Notes under the pieces: generated by a model
Told to the model about the DNA's origin: nothing
The model's database searches: none
The model's input: the letters and a program-made list of their open reading frames with translations, nothing else
Source: Streptomyces sp. NBC_01571
Lineage (GTDB): Bacteria > Actinomycetota > Actinomycetes > Streptomycetales > Streptomycetaceae
Length of the DNA stretch: 64,000 nucleotides
Assembly (NCBI RefSeq): GCF_026339875.1
Contig: NZ_JAPEPZ010000002.1
Coordinates: 186,001 to 250,000 of the forward strand
Direction: 5' to 3'
Translations under genes and position numbers: made by a program
In this document: positions 9,356-17,415 of the stretch, piece by piece
How the letters are laid out: every line of letters begins with the position of its first letter
Position numbering within the stretch: position 1 is the first letter of the stretch

Positions 9356-9390
9356 GGCCCGTGGTCCGCCCTGGTGGCGGGCCACGGGCC
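9356..9390 (+). terminator. strong hairpin after beta-helix gene
   Basis: Inverted repeat: GGCCCGTGG (9356-9364) and CCGCC (9366-9370) pair with GGCGG (9376-9380) and CCACGGGCC (9382-9390), with one mismatch and a 5-base loop. It lies 34 bases after the stop codon of the secreted protein; no T-tract. Confidence 0.65.
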
Positions 9391-9472
9391 CATGGTGTTC
9401 ACAGGGGCCGCATCGCGGGACCCGGCCGACGTCGGCTGCGGGGCCGGCGTCGCGGAGCGGTCCTCGACGCGG

Positions 9473-9598
9473 TCACCGGACGGGAAGGCCACCGGCACGG
9501 ACCAGGCCGCTCTGATAGGCGAAGACGACGAGTCGGGCGTGGTCACGCGCGCCGAGCTTCACCATCGCCCGGTTGACATGGGTCTTGGCGGTCAGGGG
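9473..9598 (-). pseudogene. LuxR-type HTH C-terminal remnant
   Basis: On the minus strand this encodes LTAKTHVNRAMVKLGARDHA followed by RLVVFAYQSGLVRA and a stop. This is the recognition helix and C-terminal end of a NarL/LuxR-family response regulator. The homology stops abruptly at about 9598, exactly where a multicopper oxidase remnant begins on the other strand. No receiver domain or start exists. Confidence 0.75.
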
Positions 9599-10044
9599 GA
9601 GACGTACAGCCGCTCGCCGATCCTCGTCAACGGGGCGCCCTGGCCCGAGCTCGAGGTCGACGCGGTCCGGTACCGGTTCCGGATGCTCAACGCCTCCGAC
9701 GCCCGCCGCCACGAGCTGGCGCTCGACCCCGCACCCCGCCGCGGCGGGTCGTTCACCCGGATCGGATCGGACCAGGGACTGCTGGCAGCGCCGCTGCGGC
9801 ACACCACTCTTCCGATCGCGCCGGCGGAGCGGTTCGATGCGGTCATCGACTTCTTCTCTCCCGCAACGGCGGGCCGCCGGGTCCGGCCGACCACGGGTGG
9901 AAGGACACCATCGATCTCCGGCCCAAGCAGTACGTCGACATGGCCGTCCGGTTCGACGACCACGCCGGCCGGTACCTGCTGCACTGCCACAACCTCGAAC
10001 ACGAGGACATGGCGATGACGGCGACCTTCCGGACCAGCTGCTGA
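9596..10044 (+). pseudogene. multicopper oxidase remnant with internal deletion
   Basis: The first part encodes YSRSPILVNGAPWPELEVD, YRFRMLNASDARRHELALD and PIAPAERFDAVIDF, typical of the second cupredoxin domain of bilirubin-oxidase/CotA-like multicopper oxidases. At about 9888 the frame shifts to GPADHGWKDTIDLRP, DMAVRFDD and RYLLHCHNLEHEDMAM, the C-terminal copper-binding signature, ending at a TGA at 10042-10044. The N-terminal domain and roughly the middle third are absent, so this cannot be a functional enzyme. It abuts a LuxR relic upstream and an MMPL relic downstream. Confidence 0.8.
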
Positions 10045-10053
10045 GGAGCACCC

Positions 10054-10560
10054 GTGCGCACATTCGCGCACTTCACGCCGTGCCACCGCCGGTGGGTGGT
10101 CGGTTTCTGGCTGGTCGTCCTGCCGGCCAGGGGCACCGCGGCCGGGCGGCCGCCCTCCGCCTGTCGTCGGCCTTCTCGCCGCCCGGCCAGGAGGGTTCCG
10201 ATACCCGGGCCGCGCCGGCCCGCGCGTAGGGCGTCTCGGCCGATCCGGAGTACCTGCCGGCGCTCGCCGCGCCGGCCGTCCGCACGGTCGCTCGCGCGGA
10301 CGGCCGGCGCGGAGTGGATCCGTGCGAGGGGCGGCGGCCACGTGCTCGACTGCGGTGGCACCGGCGATCCGGGCCTCCTGACCGAGGGCGGGCACGGTAC
10401 GTTCCTGCTCGTCTACGGACCGCAGCCGACGGGCTTGGACGACCCGCCGGCGGATCACGTGGACCGCACGGTCCAGGCGGAGACGGCGGGCGGGGCGGCA
10501 TCCGCGACGGGTCCACGCCGGTGCGGTGAGGCGAGCACGAGCGGGGAAACGTCCGCCGGG
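10054..10560 (+). pseudogene. MMPL/RND transporter N-terminal remnant, frameshifted
   Basis: Starts as VRTFAHFTPCHRRWVVGFWLVVL, the usual N-terminal membrane segment of MMPL-family exporters. It then slips frame: RLSSAFSPPGQEGSDT is in frame 3 at about 10155-10205. Later DCGGTGDPGLLTEGGHGTFLLVYGP and GLDDPPADHV return in frame 1 at about 10345-10465. These correspond to the first extracytoplasmic domain of the family (normally over 700 residues). The rest of the transporter is missing. Confidence 0.7.
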
Positions 10561-10692
10561 GTACGCGCGGGTGCGGTGAGACGAACGGCGCACGCACCGC
10601 GGGGTCCACCTGGGTGGGGTCACCCACGGAGGAACGGGTGCCCGAGGCGGCGCGGGGATGTCAGCGGACGGCGATGTCGACGAGGGCCGGGG

Positions 10693-10884
10693 TCAGCGGT
10701 CGGCGATGTCCTCGCGCAGGCCGTCGGAGAACTCCCACCACGACAGGGGAAGCCAGTCGCCGTTGACGAAGGCGTCGACCGTGGCGCCCCGACCGCGGAC
10801 AGTCACGGTCGTCCCGGGAGGGTACGTGGTGCCGGACAGGCCGGGCACGGCGACAAGCAGGGTTCCGAGTCTCTGTGCTGACAC
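10693..10884 (-). CDS. small conserved-looking hypothetical protein
   Basis: A 63-residue frame with a GTG start at 10884 preceded by an AAGGGAGAG-type ribosome site. The product (MSAQRLGTLLVAVPG, TVTVRGRGATVDAFVNGDW) has alternating hydrophobic residues suggesting a small beta-barrel or SH3-like fold and an acidic C-terminus (GLREDIADR). No family is recognised. The coding call rests on the ribosome site, the GC-rich third positions and a good start distance from the divergent dehydrogenase gene. Confidence 0.5.
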   Translation of the reverse strand: MSAQRLGTLLVAVPGLSGTTYPPGTTVTVRGRGATVDAFVNGDWLPLSWWEFSDGLREDIADR

Positions 10885-11058
10885 CTTTCGCTCTCCCTTT
10901 CCATTCTCTCGCTACGGCAGCGGAATGCCATTCATGGCGACATTACCGGCTTGTCCGATCGGGCAGACCGGACAATCATGAGAGATGGGTCACGCGACAA
11001 ATCGGCGGGGCGGCGGGGGTGACATCCGGACGCGCATTTCCCGACGGAGGTGACAGCA

Positions 11059-12192
11059 GTGAAGGCCGTTGTGTACAAGGGACCGTTCACCGTGGCGGTC
11101 GAAGAGGTCGAAAGGCCCGGCATCCAGCACCCGAACGATGCGATCGTACGCATCACCTCCACCGCGATATGCGGGTCGGACCTGCATATGTACGAGGGTC
11201 GCACCGCTGCCGAGCCCGGCATCGTCTTCGGCCACGAGAACATGGGAATCATCGAGGAGATCGGCCAGGGCGTCACCGCGCTCAAGAAGGGCGACCGGGT
11301 GGTCATGCCCTTCAACGTCGCCTGTGGATTCTGCACCAACTGCGTCGAGGGATTCACGGGATACTGTCTCACCGTCAATCCCGGTTTCGCGGGCGGCGCT
11401 TACGGCTATGTCGCCATGGGACCGTACAAGGGCGGTCAGGCCGATTATCTCCGCGTCCCCTACGCCGACTTCAACTGCCTGAAGCTCCCGCCGGGAGAGG
11501 AACACGAGAGCGACTTCATCCTGCTCGCCGACATCTTCCCCACCGGCTACCACGGCTGTGAACTCGCACAGGTCCGACCTGGCGAGAGCGTCGCGGTCTA
11601 CGGCGGAGGACCGGTTGGGCTCATGGCCGCGTACTCGGCACTGATACGCGGCGCGAAGAAGGTGTTCGTCGTGGACCGCATCCCCGAACGGCTGCAGAAG
11701 GCCGAGGAGATCGGCGCGGTTCCTATCAACTTCGCCGAGGGCGACCCGGTCGAGCAGATCAAGGACCGGACCGAGGGCGTCGGAACCGACAAGGGCGTGG
11801 ACGCCGTCGGCTACCAGGCCACGGCGCACGGCACGGATCGCGAGGAGCCGGCGACCGTCCTCAACTCGCTCGTGGGGACGGTCCGGGCGACCGGAGCGGT
11901 CGGCGTACCCGGGCTCTATGTCCCGTCCGACCCCGGCGGCCCGGACGAGCAGGCCAAACACGGCATGCTCCTCGTGGCGATCGGCAAGCTCTTCGAGAAG
12001 GGTTTGAGGATCGGGACGGGCCAGTGCAACGTGAAGCGCTACAACCGCTTCCTGCGCGACATGATCATCGAGGGGCGGGCGAAGCCCAGCTTCGTCGTCT
12101 CGCATGAAATGCCCCTGGACCAGGCGCCGTCGGCGTACGACAAGTTCGACAAGCGGATCGAGGGCTACACGAAGGTCGTGCTGCACCCGTAG
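11059..12192 (+). CDS. fdhA: glutathione-independent formaldehyde dehydrogenase (zinc MDR family)
   Basis: A 377-residue zinc-dependent medium-chain dehydrogenase. The GTG at 11059 is chosen because GGAGG (11046-11050) sits 8 bases upstream; a GTG at 11050 overlaps that site. Catalytic zinc ligands are C38, H59 and E60 (ICGSDLH, GHENMG). The structural zinc cysteines are C89, C92, C95 and C103. The Rossmann motif GGGPVGL follows at about 177-183. The long insertion with HGTDREEPATVLNSLV matches the glutathione-independent formaldehyde dehydrogenase type, which oxidises formaldehyde to formate with tightly bound NAD. Monocistronic, ended by a strong hairpin. Some members are alcohol/aldehyde dismutases, so exact substrate is inferred. 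Confidence 0.88.
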   Translation: MKAVVYKGPFTVAVEEVERPGIQHPNDAIVRITSTAICGSDLHMYEGRTAAEPGIVFGHENMGIIEEIGQGVTALKKGDRVVMPFNVACGFCTNCVEGFTGYCLTVNPGFAGGAYGYVAMGPYKGGQADYLRVPYADFNCLKLPPGEEHESDFILLADIFPTGYHGCELAQVRPGESVAVYGGGPVGLMAAYSALIRGAKKVFVVDRIPERLQKAEEIGAVPINFAEGDPVEQIKDRTEGVGTDKGVDAVGYQATAHGTDREEPATVLNSLVGTVRATGAVGVPGLYVPSDPGGPDEQAKHGMLLVAIGKLFEKGLRIGTGQCNVKRYNRFLRDMIIEGRAKPSFVVSHEMPLDQAPSAYDKFDKRIEGYTKVVLHP

Positions 12193-12238
12193 TCCCGGAG
12201 TCCCGGCACACCGACGGGACCCGTCCGCAAGGGAAGGA

Positions 12239-12274
12239 CGAGAGGCTGGAGCCGCATGCGGCCCCAGCCTCTCG
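12239..12274 (+). terminator. terminator hairpin after fdhA
   Basis: CGAGAGGCTGG (12239-12249) and GCCGC pair with GCGGC and CCAGCCTCTCG (12264-12274), with one A/C mismatch and a two-base AT loop. It lies 46 bases past the fdhA stop. Confidence 0.8.
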
Positions 12275-12484
12275 GCGTGCCGCCCGCGAAGGTGCCGCAC
12301 CGGCCGCCCGACCGCGGTGGCCGGATCTGTCGTGCGCCGGCATGCGAGGAGCGCAGCAGGTGAAACGATGAGCCCTGCATGCGCCCCCGTGTCCCTGGGG
12401 AGAATGCGCGAATACCAGCGCTCGTACGGTTGAGCTGCCGCGTTCCACCATCGCCAACTCCCCAGGAAAGCAGGGTCGGCTGCC

Positions 12485-13207
12485 ATGCTGCTGCGTCTGC
12501 CCACGTCCGTGTCCGAAGCACAGGAGTGCATGGCCGAGGGGGCGGAACCGATAGGCGGCGCGACACTGGTCTGGGCCACCTGGCAGCGGGACGGCTTCCC
12601 GGAGCGGGCCATGTCGCTGCGCAACCTGCCGGAGGCCAACGCGATCGGGCCCCGGTCGCTCGGCTCCGCCGTGGTGCTGAACCGGATCGACGACCGTGTG
12701 CCGGAGGTGTTGCGGCGGGCGGCGGGCTCGGTGGGGACCGGAGCCGTCCGCCGGACGGCCACCGTGGGGGGCAACCTCGTCGGCAGCACGCTGCGCTGTC
12801 TGCTGCCCGCGGCACTCGTCCTGGACGCAGGTGCGACGGTGCTGGAACCGGACAGGGTGTACGAGACCGACCTGGCCGAAGTGATCGCCAAGCACCATCT
12901 CCTGCTCAGCCTCCACTGGCGAGAACCCATGGTCAGCGGCTACCACAAGGCGTCCGGCGATGCGGGCGGTCCGCCGCCCCTCGTCGTCGCCACCGCCGTG
13001 CACGCCGACGACGACGGACGCCACCGCCTGAGGGTCGCGGTCCGGGACGGCTACGACGTCCTCTGCGAGAGCGTCGAGTGCGACACGGACTCCGCTCAGG
13101 TGCTCCACACCCTGGACCGTACGGACATCGGCGCACTCCACTCCACGGCTTCGGAGTCGGTCCGCGAACAGGTCACGGCCGTCCTGGCCCGTGTCACCGA
13201 CCGGTGA
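12485..13207 (+). CDS. molybdenum-hydroxylase FAD-binding subunit (CoxM/XdhB-like), orphan
   Basis: A 240-residue protein with the FAD_binding_5 pattern of the medium subunit of xanthine dehydrogenase, CO dehydrogenase and relatives: PIGGATLVWATWQRDG (residues 22-37) and ATVGGNLVGSTLRCLLPAAL (94-113). It is shorter than usual (family about 280-330) because the C-terminal domain is reduced. Such subunits pass electrons from a molybdopterin subunit via 2Fe-2S clusters, yet neither partner is nearby; only a xanthine dehydrogenase tail remnant exists at 5992. The start is the first ATG with homology; ribosome site weak. It may be functional with an unlinked partner, or be a leftover. Confidence 0.75.
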   Translation: MLLRLPTSVSEAQECMAEGAEPIGGATLVWATWQRDGFPERAMSLRNLPEANAIGPRSLGSAVVLNRIDDRVPEVLRRAAGSVGTGAVRRTATVGGNLVGSTLRCLLPAALVLDAGATVLEPDRVYETDLAEVIAKHHLLLSLHWREPMVSGYHKASGDAGGPPPLVVATAVHADDDGRHRLRVAVRDGYDVLCESVECDTDSAQVLHTLDRTDIGALHSTASESVREQVTAVLARVTDR

Positions 13208-13243
13208 TCCGGAGCTCTCGACTGTCCACGGACCGACCGGAGT

Positions 13244-13750
13244 TCACATCTCGTCGGCCGGAAGCGCGTACAGGTGGGGAAGGTTGACCACGATCGCCTC
13301 CTGGGTGCTGCGGGCGATGACGACCACCGCTTCGTCGTCGGGGTCGGGGTTCTCCTCCCGGTGCGGTACGAACGGCGGGACGAAGATGTAGTCGCCCGGG
13401 GAGGTGCGCAGCCGTACCTCCTCCGGCTCGCTGCCCGAGTCGTCGAGGAAGACGAACTCGGGATGTCCGCTCACCACGTAGATGGCGGTCTCGGATTCTC
13501 CGTGATGGTGGTCGGAGGAGGACGTGGCAGGCGCCACGTGCGTCTGGCCCATCCACAGCTTCTCGGAACCCACGTTCTTCCCGCTTACGGCCGCGAACCT
13601 GCGCATGCCGCCGCTCTGGGCGGTGTCGCCGTCCAGGGAGTCGGACCGGATGTGGTGCAGACGGGTGCGCAGCGGTGCCGCCGGGCGGCCCGCGGTGTCG
13701 TGGAGATGAGGGTGAAAGCCTTCACCAGGGGTCGTCGACGGCTCGCTCAT
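13244..13750 (-). CDS. cupin-domain protein
   Basis: A 168-residue single-cupin protein. Metal-binding motif 1 appears as SSSDHHHGESETAIYVVSG (residues about 78-96), and motif 2 as PGDYIFVPPFVPHREENPD. Such proteins are small metal-dependent dioxygenases, isomerases or sensors. It is divergent from the Rrf2 regulator; a conserved 16-base motif shared with the transporter operon lies in the 138-base spacer, so it is probably part of the same regulon. Convergent with the FAD subunit gene. Substrate unknown. Confidence 0.8.
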   Translation of the reverse strand: MSEPSTTPGEGFHPHLHDTAGRPAAPLRTRLHHIRSDSLDGDTAQSGGMRRFAAVSGKNVGSEKLWMGQTHVAPATSSSDHHHGESETAIYVVSGHPEFVFLDDSGSEPEEVRLRTSPGDYIFVPPFVPHREENPDPDDEAVVVIARSTQEAIVVNLPHLYALPADEM

Positions 13751-13784
13751 GGCCGGGACGCTAGAGCGGGCCGGAAAAGGATGT

Positions 13785-13800
13785 CAAGTGGTGTCCATTG
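13785..13800 (+). promoter_or_regulatory. candidate Rrf2 operator (copy 1)
   Basis: The 16-mer CAAGTGGTGTCCATTG differs at one base from CAATTGGTGTCCATTG at 15285-15300 upstream of the transporter operon. Both copies sit in control regions around the Rrf2 gene. The cupin start is about 35 bases away and the Rrf2 start about 90. Assignment to Rrf2 is inference from position and repetition. Confidence 0.5.
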
Positions 13801-13888
13801 CCGTTCACCTGCGGCAACGTTCCCGCAATGCAGGGCGCGAGCCGTTCGACGCCCTTCGCGCCGCAGGCTCCTCGGGCATGATGTGCGC

Positions 13889-14323
13889 ATGCATATTTCC
13901 GCGAAGGCGGACTACGCCATGCGGGCGCTGCTGGAGCTCGCCCGTGAACCCGCCCGTCCGCTCACCTGCGAGGCCATCGCCTCTTCGCAGGAGATCCCGT
14001 TCCGGTTCCTGAAGTCCGTGGTGGGCGAGCTGCGCAGAGCGGGCCTGGTGCGCAGTCAGCGTGGCTGCGAAGGCGGTTACTGGCTCGGCAGGCCCGCGGA
14101 GGAGATCACCCTGCTGGACGTCGCGCGCGCCGTCGACGGCGAGTTGATCACCCTGCGCGGCGCGCCGCTCGACGGCCTCGACTATCCCGGTCCGGCGGCG
14201 GGCCTGCCGGATGTGTGGCGCGAGGTCGAAGCGGGCGCGGCCGCGGTCCTGGGCGGGGTGACCCTGAGGTCGTTGCTGCCCGGGGCAGCGGCCGGCGGGC
14301 TGGCCCGGACGGGCGCCGCGTGA
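13889..14323 (+). CDS. Rrf2-family transcriptional regulator
   Basis: A 144-residue Rrf2 protein. The ATG gives the canonical N-terminus MHISAKADYAMRALLELA with winged helix SQEIPFRFLKSVVGELRRAGLV and the RSQRGCEGGYWLGRPAEEITLLDV signature. Only C27 and C60 are present, so the three-cysteine Fe-S cluster of IscR/NsrR types is absent. That points to the CymR-like subgroup, which in Bacillus controls sulfur metabolism. Its stop overlaps the GTG of the DsbA-like gene (GTGA), and the cysteine-leader transporter operon follows. I infer it is the local regulator of sulfur acquisition. Confidence 0.88.
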   Translation: MHISAKADYAMRALLELAREPARPLTCEAIASSQEIPFRFLKSVVGELRRAGLVRSQRGCEGGYWLGRPAEEITLLDVARAVDGELITLRGAPLDGLDYPGPAAGLPDVWREVEAGAAAVLGGVTLRSLLPGAAAGGLARTGAA

Positions 14324-15219
14324 CCGGCTCGCCGGTGCCGCCGGTGGTCGAAGTGGTGGAGTACACCGACCCGTTGTGCCCGTGGGCCTGGGGATCCGAG
14401 CCCGTCTTCCGCAAGTTGCGGGCGGCGCTGGCCGGCCGGGTGCGCTGGCGGCGGGCGTACGCCATCCTCTTCGACCACGACGACGACCCGCCGCCCGACC
14501 CGGCGGCGGAGACCGCCTGGTACGCGCGCTACGTCGAGGAGATCAGCGCGCACAGCCACGCCCCGCGCGCCCTGCGGCTCAGCCGTGTGGCGGCCAGCTC
14601 CTGGCCCTCTTCCCTGGTCGCCAAGGCCGCCGAACTCCAGGGCGGTGACGTGGCCGAGCGGGTGCTGCGACGGCTGCGGGAGACAGTCTTCGTCCTCGGG
14701 GAACCGGCGGACACCGCCGCACTGGCACTGTCCGCGGTACGCGGCACGCCGGGACTCGACCTGCGGCGGCTGACCGCCGAGGCCGCCTCCGAGACGGTGC
14801 TGGAGCAGGTGCGCGCCGACCGGGCTGAGGCCCGTCGGCCGGTGCCCGAGGTGCTGGCGCCGGGGGGCGGGTCACCGCATCCCGGCGCCGCCAAGGAGAC
14901 CGCCGACGGCGGGCGCCGGTACGCGCTGCCAACCCTGCTGGTCCGGTCCCCCGCGGGGTGTCGCGCGGTGCCCGGCTGGCGGTCCTTCGAGGAGTACGCC
15001 GCCGCCGTCGACGCGTTCCGTCCCGGGCTGCTGAGGGTCCCCGCACGGCTCTCCCCGGCGGACGCGCTGGAGCGCTACCGGAGCCTGACGGACCCCGAGC
15101 GGCGGCTGCTCACGGACGGTGCGTGGCCGCCGGCGCACGCCGTGCGGGTGGACACCGGCAACGGCCCGTTGTGGCTGCACCCCGATGAGGCCGCCGTGCA
15201 TCCCGCCGCCGGCCGCTGA
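14320..15219 (+). CDS. DsbA/FrnE-like thioredoxin-fold protein
   Basis: A 299-residue cytoplasmic protein with the N-terminal strand VVEVVEYTDPLCPWAWGSEP. The active-site Cys is C20, but the motif is CPWA rather than CPHC, leaving a single cysteine as in many FrnE/2-hydroxychromene isomerase-like members. A helical insertion (about 40-180) and the cis-Pro loop region (RYALPTLLV, about 200-208) follow. It overlaps the Rrf2 stop by four bases, so it is translationally coupled to the regulator. A thiol-redox or glutathione/mycothiol-conjugate role fits the sulfur-themed neighbourhood, but this is inference. Confidence 0.8.
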   Translation: MTGSPVPPVVEVVEYTDPLCPWAWGSEPVFRKLRAALAGRVRWRRAYAILFDHDDDPPPDPAAETAWYARYVEEISAHSHAPRALRLSRVAASSWPSSLVAKAAELQGGDVAERVLRRLRETVFVLGEPADTAALALSAVRGTPGLDLRRLTAEAASETVLEQVRADRAEARRPVPEVLAPGGGSPHPGAAKETADGGRRYALPTLLVRSPAGCRAVPGWRSFEEYAAAVDAFRPGLLRVPARLSPADALERYRSLTDPERRLLTDGAWPPAHAVRVDTGNGPLWLHPDEAAVHPAAGR

Positions 15220-15278
15220 GCACTCCCCCCTGCCCCGCGCGTCTCTGATCTGCGATCAGTGACCGTCCCGCCGAATGA

Positions 15279-15300
15279 GACACCAATTGGTGTCCATTGA
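15279..15300. promoter_or_regulatory. perfect palindromic operator with motif copy 2
   Basis: GACACCAATTGGTGTC (15279-15294) is a perfect 16-base palindrome. Its right half extends into CATTG, giving the 16-mer shared with 13785-13800. A TTGACA hexamer (15297-15302) directly adjoins it. A promoter here would start transcription just ahead of the leader peptide, although the -10 is not clear (GAGGCT at 15310 or CAGGAT at 15321 are options). Confidence 0.6.
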
Positions 15301-15333
15301 CAGCCGGTCGAGGCTGCCCCCAGGATGTGCAGC

Positions 15334-15408
15334 ATGCTCACGACGCACCCCGGTGTGGTGTGCCGCTACGTGGACCTGCGGCGCACCAGCAGCGCACTCT
15401 GTCGCTGA
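15334..15408 (+). CDS. cysteine-containing leader peptide (attenuator uORF)
   Basis: A 24-codon ORF: ATG at 15334, AGGA ribosome site at 15322-15325, stop TGA at 15406-15408. The product ends VVCRYVDLRRTSSALCR. This matches the widespread actinobacterial 'putative leader peptide' pattern (RR/CR-x-VDL-x-R-x-SSALC-R) found upstream of cysteine and sulfur-assimilation genes. Two cysteine codons (TGC at codon 10, TGT at codon 24) could sense cysteinyl-tRNA. The C-rich leader and the transporter operon lie directly downstream. In mycobacteria related cysteine uORFs act as attenuators; the same role here is inferred. Confidence 0.8.
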   Translation: MLTTHPGVVCRYVDLRRTSSALCR

Positions 15409-15809
15409 CCTTCCGCCGCCCCCGGCCCGCAGGCGCCTGACCGCCGCTCTCGGCACCGGCCGCCCGCCACACGCCCGAGCCGCGTCCGTCCCCCTGCGTC
15501 CGCGCCTCCGCCTCAGCGCCTCCGTGCACCGTCGCACGCCTTCTCCGTCTCCGGGCCCGCCTCCGCGGACCCCCGACATTCCCTGCCCTGGGCGCCGCGC
15601 ATCCCGATTGTGCGCGGTCGCCTCCCCCGGTATGCCCGCCCGGGTCCCGGTCGACGGTGCGTACGGGCGTCGAGCCGGGCCCCGCGCCCTGCTCCCTCGC
15701 CTGCGCTCCTGTTCCCTGCGCCTTCTCCCTCTCGCTGCCTCCGCTCCGCCCGTCGCGCTCCGCTCCTTCCGCCGCGGGCCGGGCCGGGGCCCACCACAGG
15801 AAGAAAACG
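15409..15809 (+). promoter_or_regulatory. long C-rich, G-poor operon leader (possible Rho-dependent attenuator)
   Basis: 401 bases without a supported gene between the leader peptide and the binding-protein gene. The strand is strikingly pyrimidine-rich: in 15421-15540 a hand count gives 66 C and 33 G of 120. Unstructured C-over-G RNA is what Rho utilisation sites look like, so premature termination when the leader peptide is fully translated is plausible. Frames through it have no recognisable protein content. Confidence 0.5.
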
Positions 15810-17384
15810 ATGCCCGCTCAACTCACCACCCAGCGCCGCAGACTGGCTCTCCCTTCAGCCCGACGGACCCGCGGCCCGCGCACCGCCGCCCTCGCCACCG
15901 CCTTCGTCGCACTGCTCGCACCCGCCCTCAGCGCGTGCGGCGGTGACACCGCAGCCGCGGGTGGCGGTGCCACGTTGAAGTGGACGTCCTCGTACTTCCC
16001 GACCCACTGGGACCCGGTGGTCGGGGGCAGTGGTGCCCAGTTCCGCGAACTCGCCCTCACCTACGCCTCGTTGACCCGTACGGACGAGACGGGCAAGGCC
16101 GTTCCCGACCTCGCCAGGAGCTGGGAGTACAACGCGAAGGGTGACGAGATCACCTTCCATCTGCGCCCCGGCCTGAAGTTCAGTGACGGTCAGCCGGTCG
16201 ACGCCGCCGCCGTCAAGGCGGCCATCGAACGGGCCCAGAAGCAGAAGAACTCGGCACTCTTCGGCGACCTGACCTCCATCAAGTCGGTGGACGCCGAAGG
16301 ACTGGACGCGGTCCTTCACCTGACCCAGGTCGACTACCAGATCCCTCAGTTGCTCGGTGAGCGTGTGTTGCAGATCGCCAGTCCCCAGGCGGCGAAGAAC
16401 CCCGCGAAGCTGGACCAGAACCCGGTCGGCGCCGGTCCGTTCACCGTCACGCAGCTGATCCCGGGGACCAAGGCGGTCCTCAGGAAGAACCCGGACTACT
16501 GGGACGCGAAGAACATCCACATCGACAACGTCGAACTGACCTCCGCTCCGGACGCCTCCACGGTCGTCTCCGGTCTGCAGACCGGCGTCTACAACTTCGC
16601 CGACCTGGACCCGAGTCAGGCGTCGGCCGCCAGGAAGGCCGGCCTCGACGTCTTCGTACAGCCGGGCTTCAACGCCTCGAACCTCAGCCTGAACATCAAC
16701 AAGGCGCCGTTCGACAACGGCAAGGTCGTCGACGCCGTCCGCCACGCGATCAACCGTCAGGAGTTCGTGGACAAGCTGACGTTCGGTTACGGCGAGGTCA
16801 CCGACCAGCCGTTCCCCAAGGGGTACGTGGCCTACGACCCGAAGTCCGAGGCCGACTACCCCTACGATCCGGCGAAGTCGAAGCAGTTGCTCTCCGAGGC
16901 GGGCTACGAGGCGGGCGACATCAAGCTCGACCTGGTGATCCCCGCGGACGACCCGCAGGCGGAGATCGTCCAGTCGCAGTTGGCCAAGGTCGGCATCACG
17001 GTCACCATCAAGGTCGACAAGAACTGGGCCACCCCGTTCTTCGCGAAGAACCTGAAGTTCTCGCTGTACGGGACCACCGGCCGTGACTCCGCGGCGCAGA
17101 CCCTGACCGCCCACTTCGGTCCCAACGGCCCGCTGAACCTCAGTTCGCCCTACGAGCCGGCCGGTTTCGAGGCAGCCATCGCCAAGGTCCGCCAGACCCC
17201 ACTGGACTCGCCGGACTACGCCAAGGTGCTGCAGGCGGCGACCCGGGCGGGTCTGAAGAGCAGGGCCCTCGTCTTCACGTACTCGCAGCCGAACCTCATC
17301 GCCAAGAGCAAGTCGATCTCGGACCTGCCGAAGAACCCGGCCCACATCGACTGGACCGGCGTGACCATCTCCCGCGGCAACTGA
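15810..17384 (+). CDS. ABC transporter substrate-binding lipoprotein (SBP_bac_5)
   Basis: A 524-residue family-5 solute-binding protein (DppA/OppA/NikA type). The start follows AGGAAG at 15799. A lipoprotein signal ends LLAPALSACGG with lipid-attachment C43. Family features include LTYASLTRTDETGKAVPDLARSW (about 72-94), HLRPGLKFSDGQPV and GAGPFTV. It delivers the substrate to the two permeases encoded directly downstream. Family-5 proteins bind peptides, nickel-chelates or many other organics. With two flavin monooxygenases in the operon and a cysteine leader upstream, an organosulfur compound is the likely ligand; this is inference. Confidence 0.92.
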   Translation: MPAQLTTQRRRLALPSARRTRGPRTAALATAFVALLAPALSACGGDTAAAGGGATLKWTSSYFPTHWDPVVGGSGAQFRELALTYASLTRTDETGKAVPDLARSWEYNAKGDEITFHLRPGLKFSDGQPVDAAAVKAAIERAQKQKNSALFGDLTSIKSVDAEGLDAVLHLTQVDYQIPQLLGERVLQIASPQAAKNPAKLDQNPVGAGPFTVTQLIPGTKAVLRKNPDYWDAKNIHIDNVELTSAPDASTVVSGLQTGVYNFADLDPSQASAARKAGLDVFVQPGFNASNLSLNINKAPFDNGKVVDAVRHAINRQEFVDKLTFGYGEVTDQPFPKGYVAYDPKSEADYPYDPAKSKQLLSEAGYEAGDIKLDLVIPADDPQAEIVQSQLAKVGITVTIKVDKNWATPFFAKNLKFSLYGTTGRDSAAQTLTAHFGPNGPLNLSSPYEPAGFEAAIAKVRQTPLDSPDYAKVLQAATRAGLKSRALVFTYSQPNLIAKSKSISDLPKNPAHIDWTGVTISRGN

Positions 17385-17415
17385 CATCCGTCCACTACAG
17401 AGAGGGGGCAACTCC

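Noticed and set aside
6707..9385. 892-codon open frame antisense to the beta-helix gene
   Set aside because: Val/Asp/Gly/Arg-rich shadow of a confirmed secreted protein.
13828..13881. 17-codon frame upstream of the Rrf2 gene as a second leader peptide
   Set aside because: No cysteine codons, no ribosome site and no match to the leader peptide pattern.
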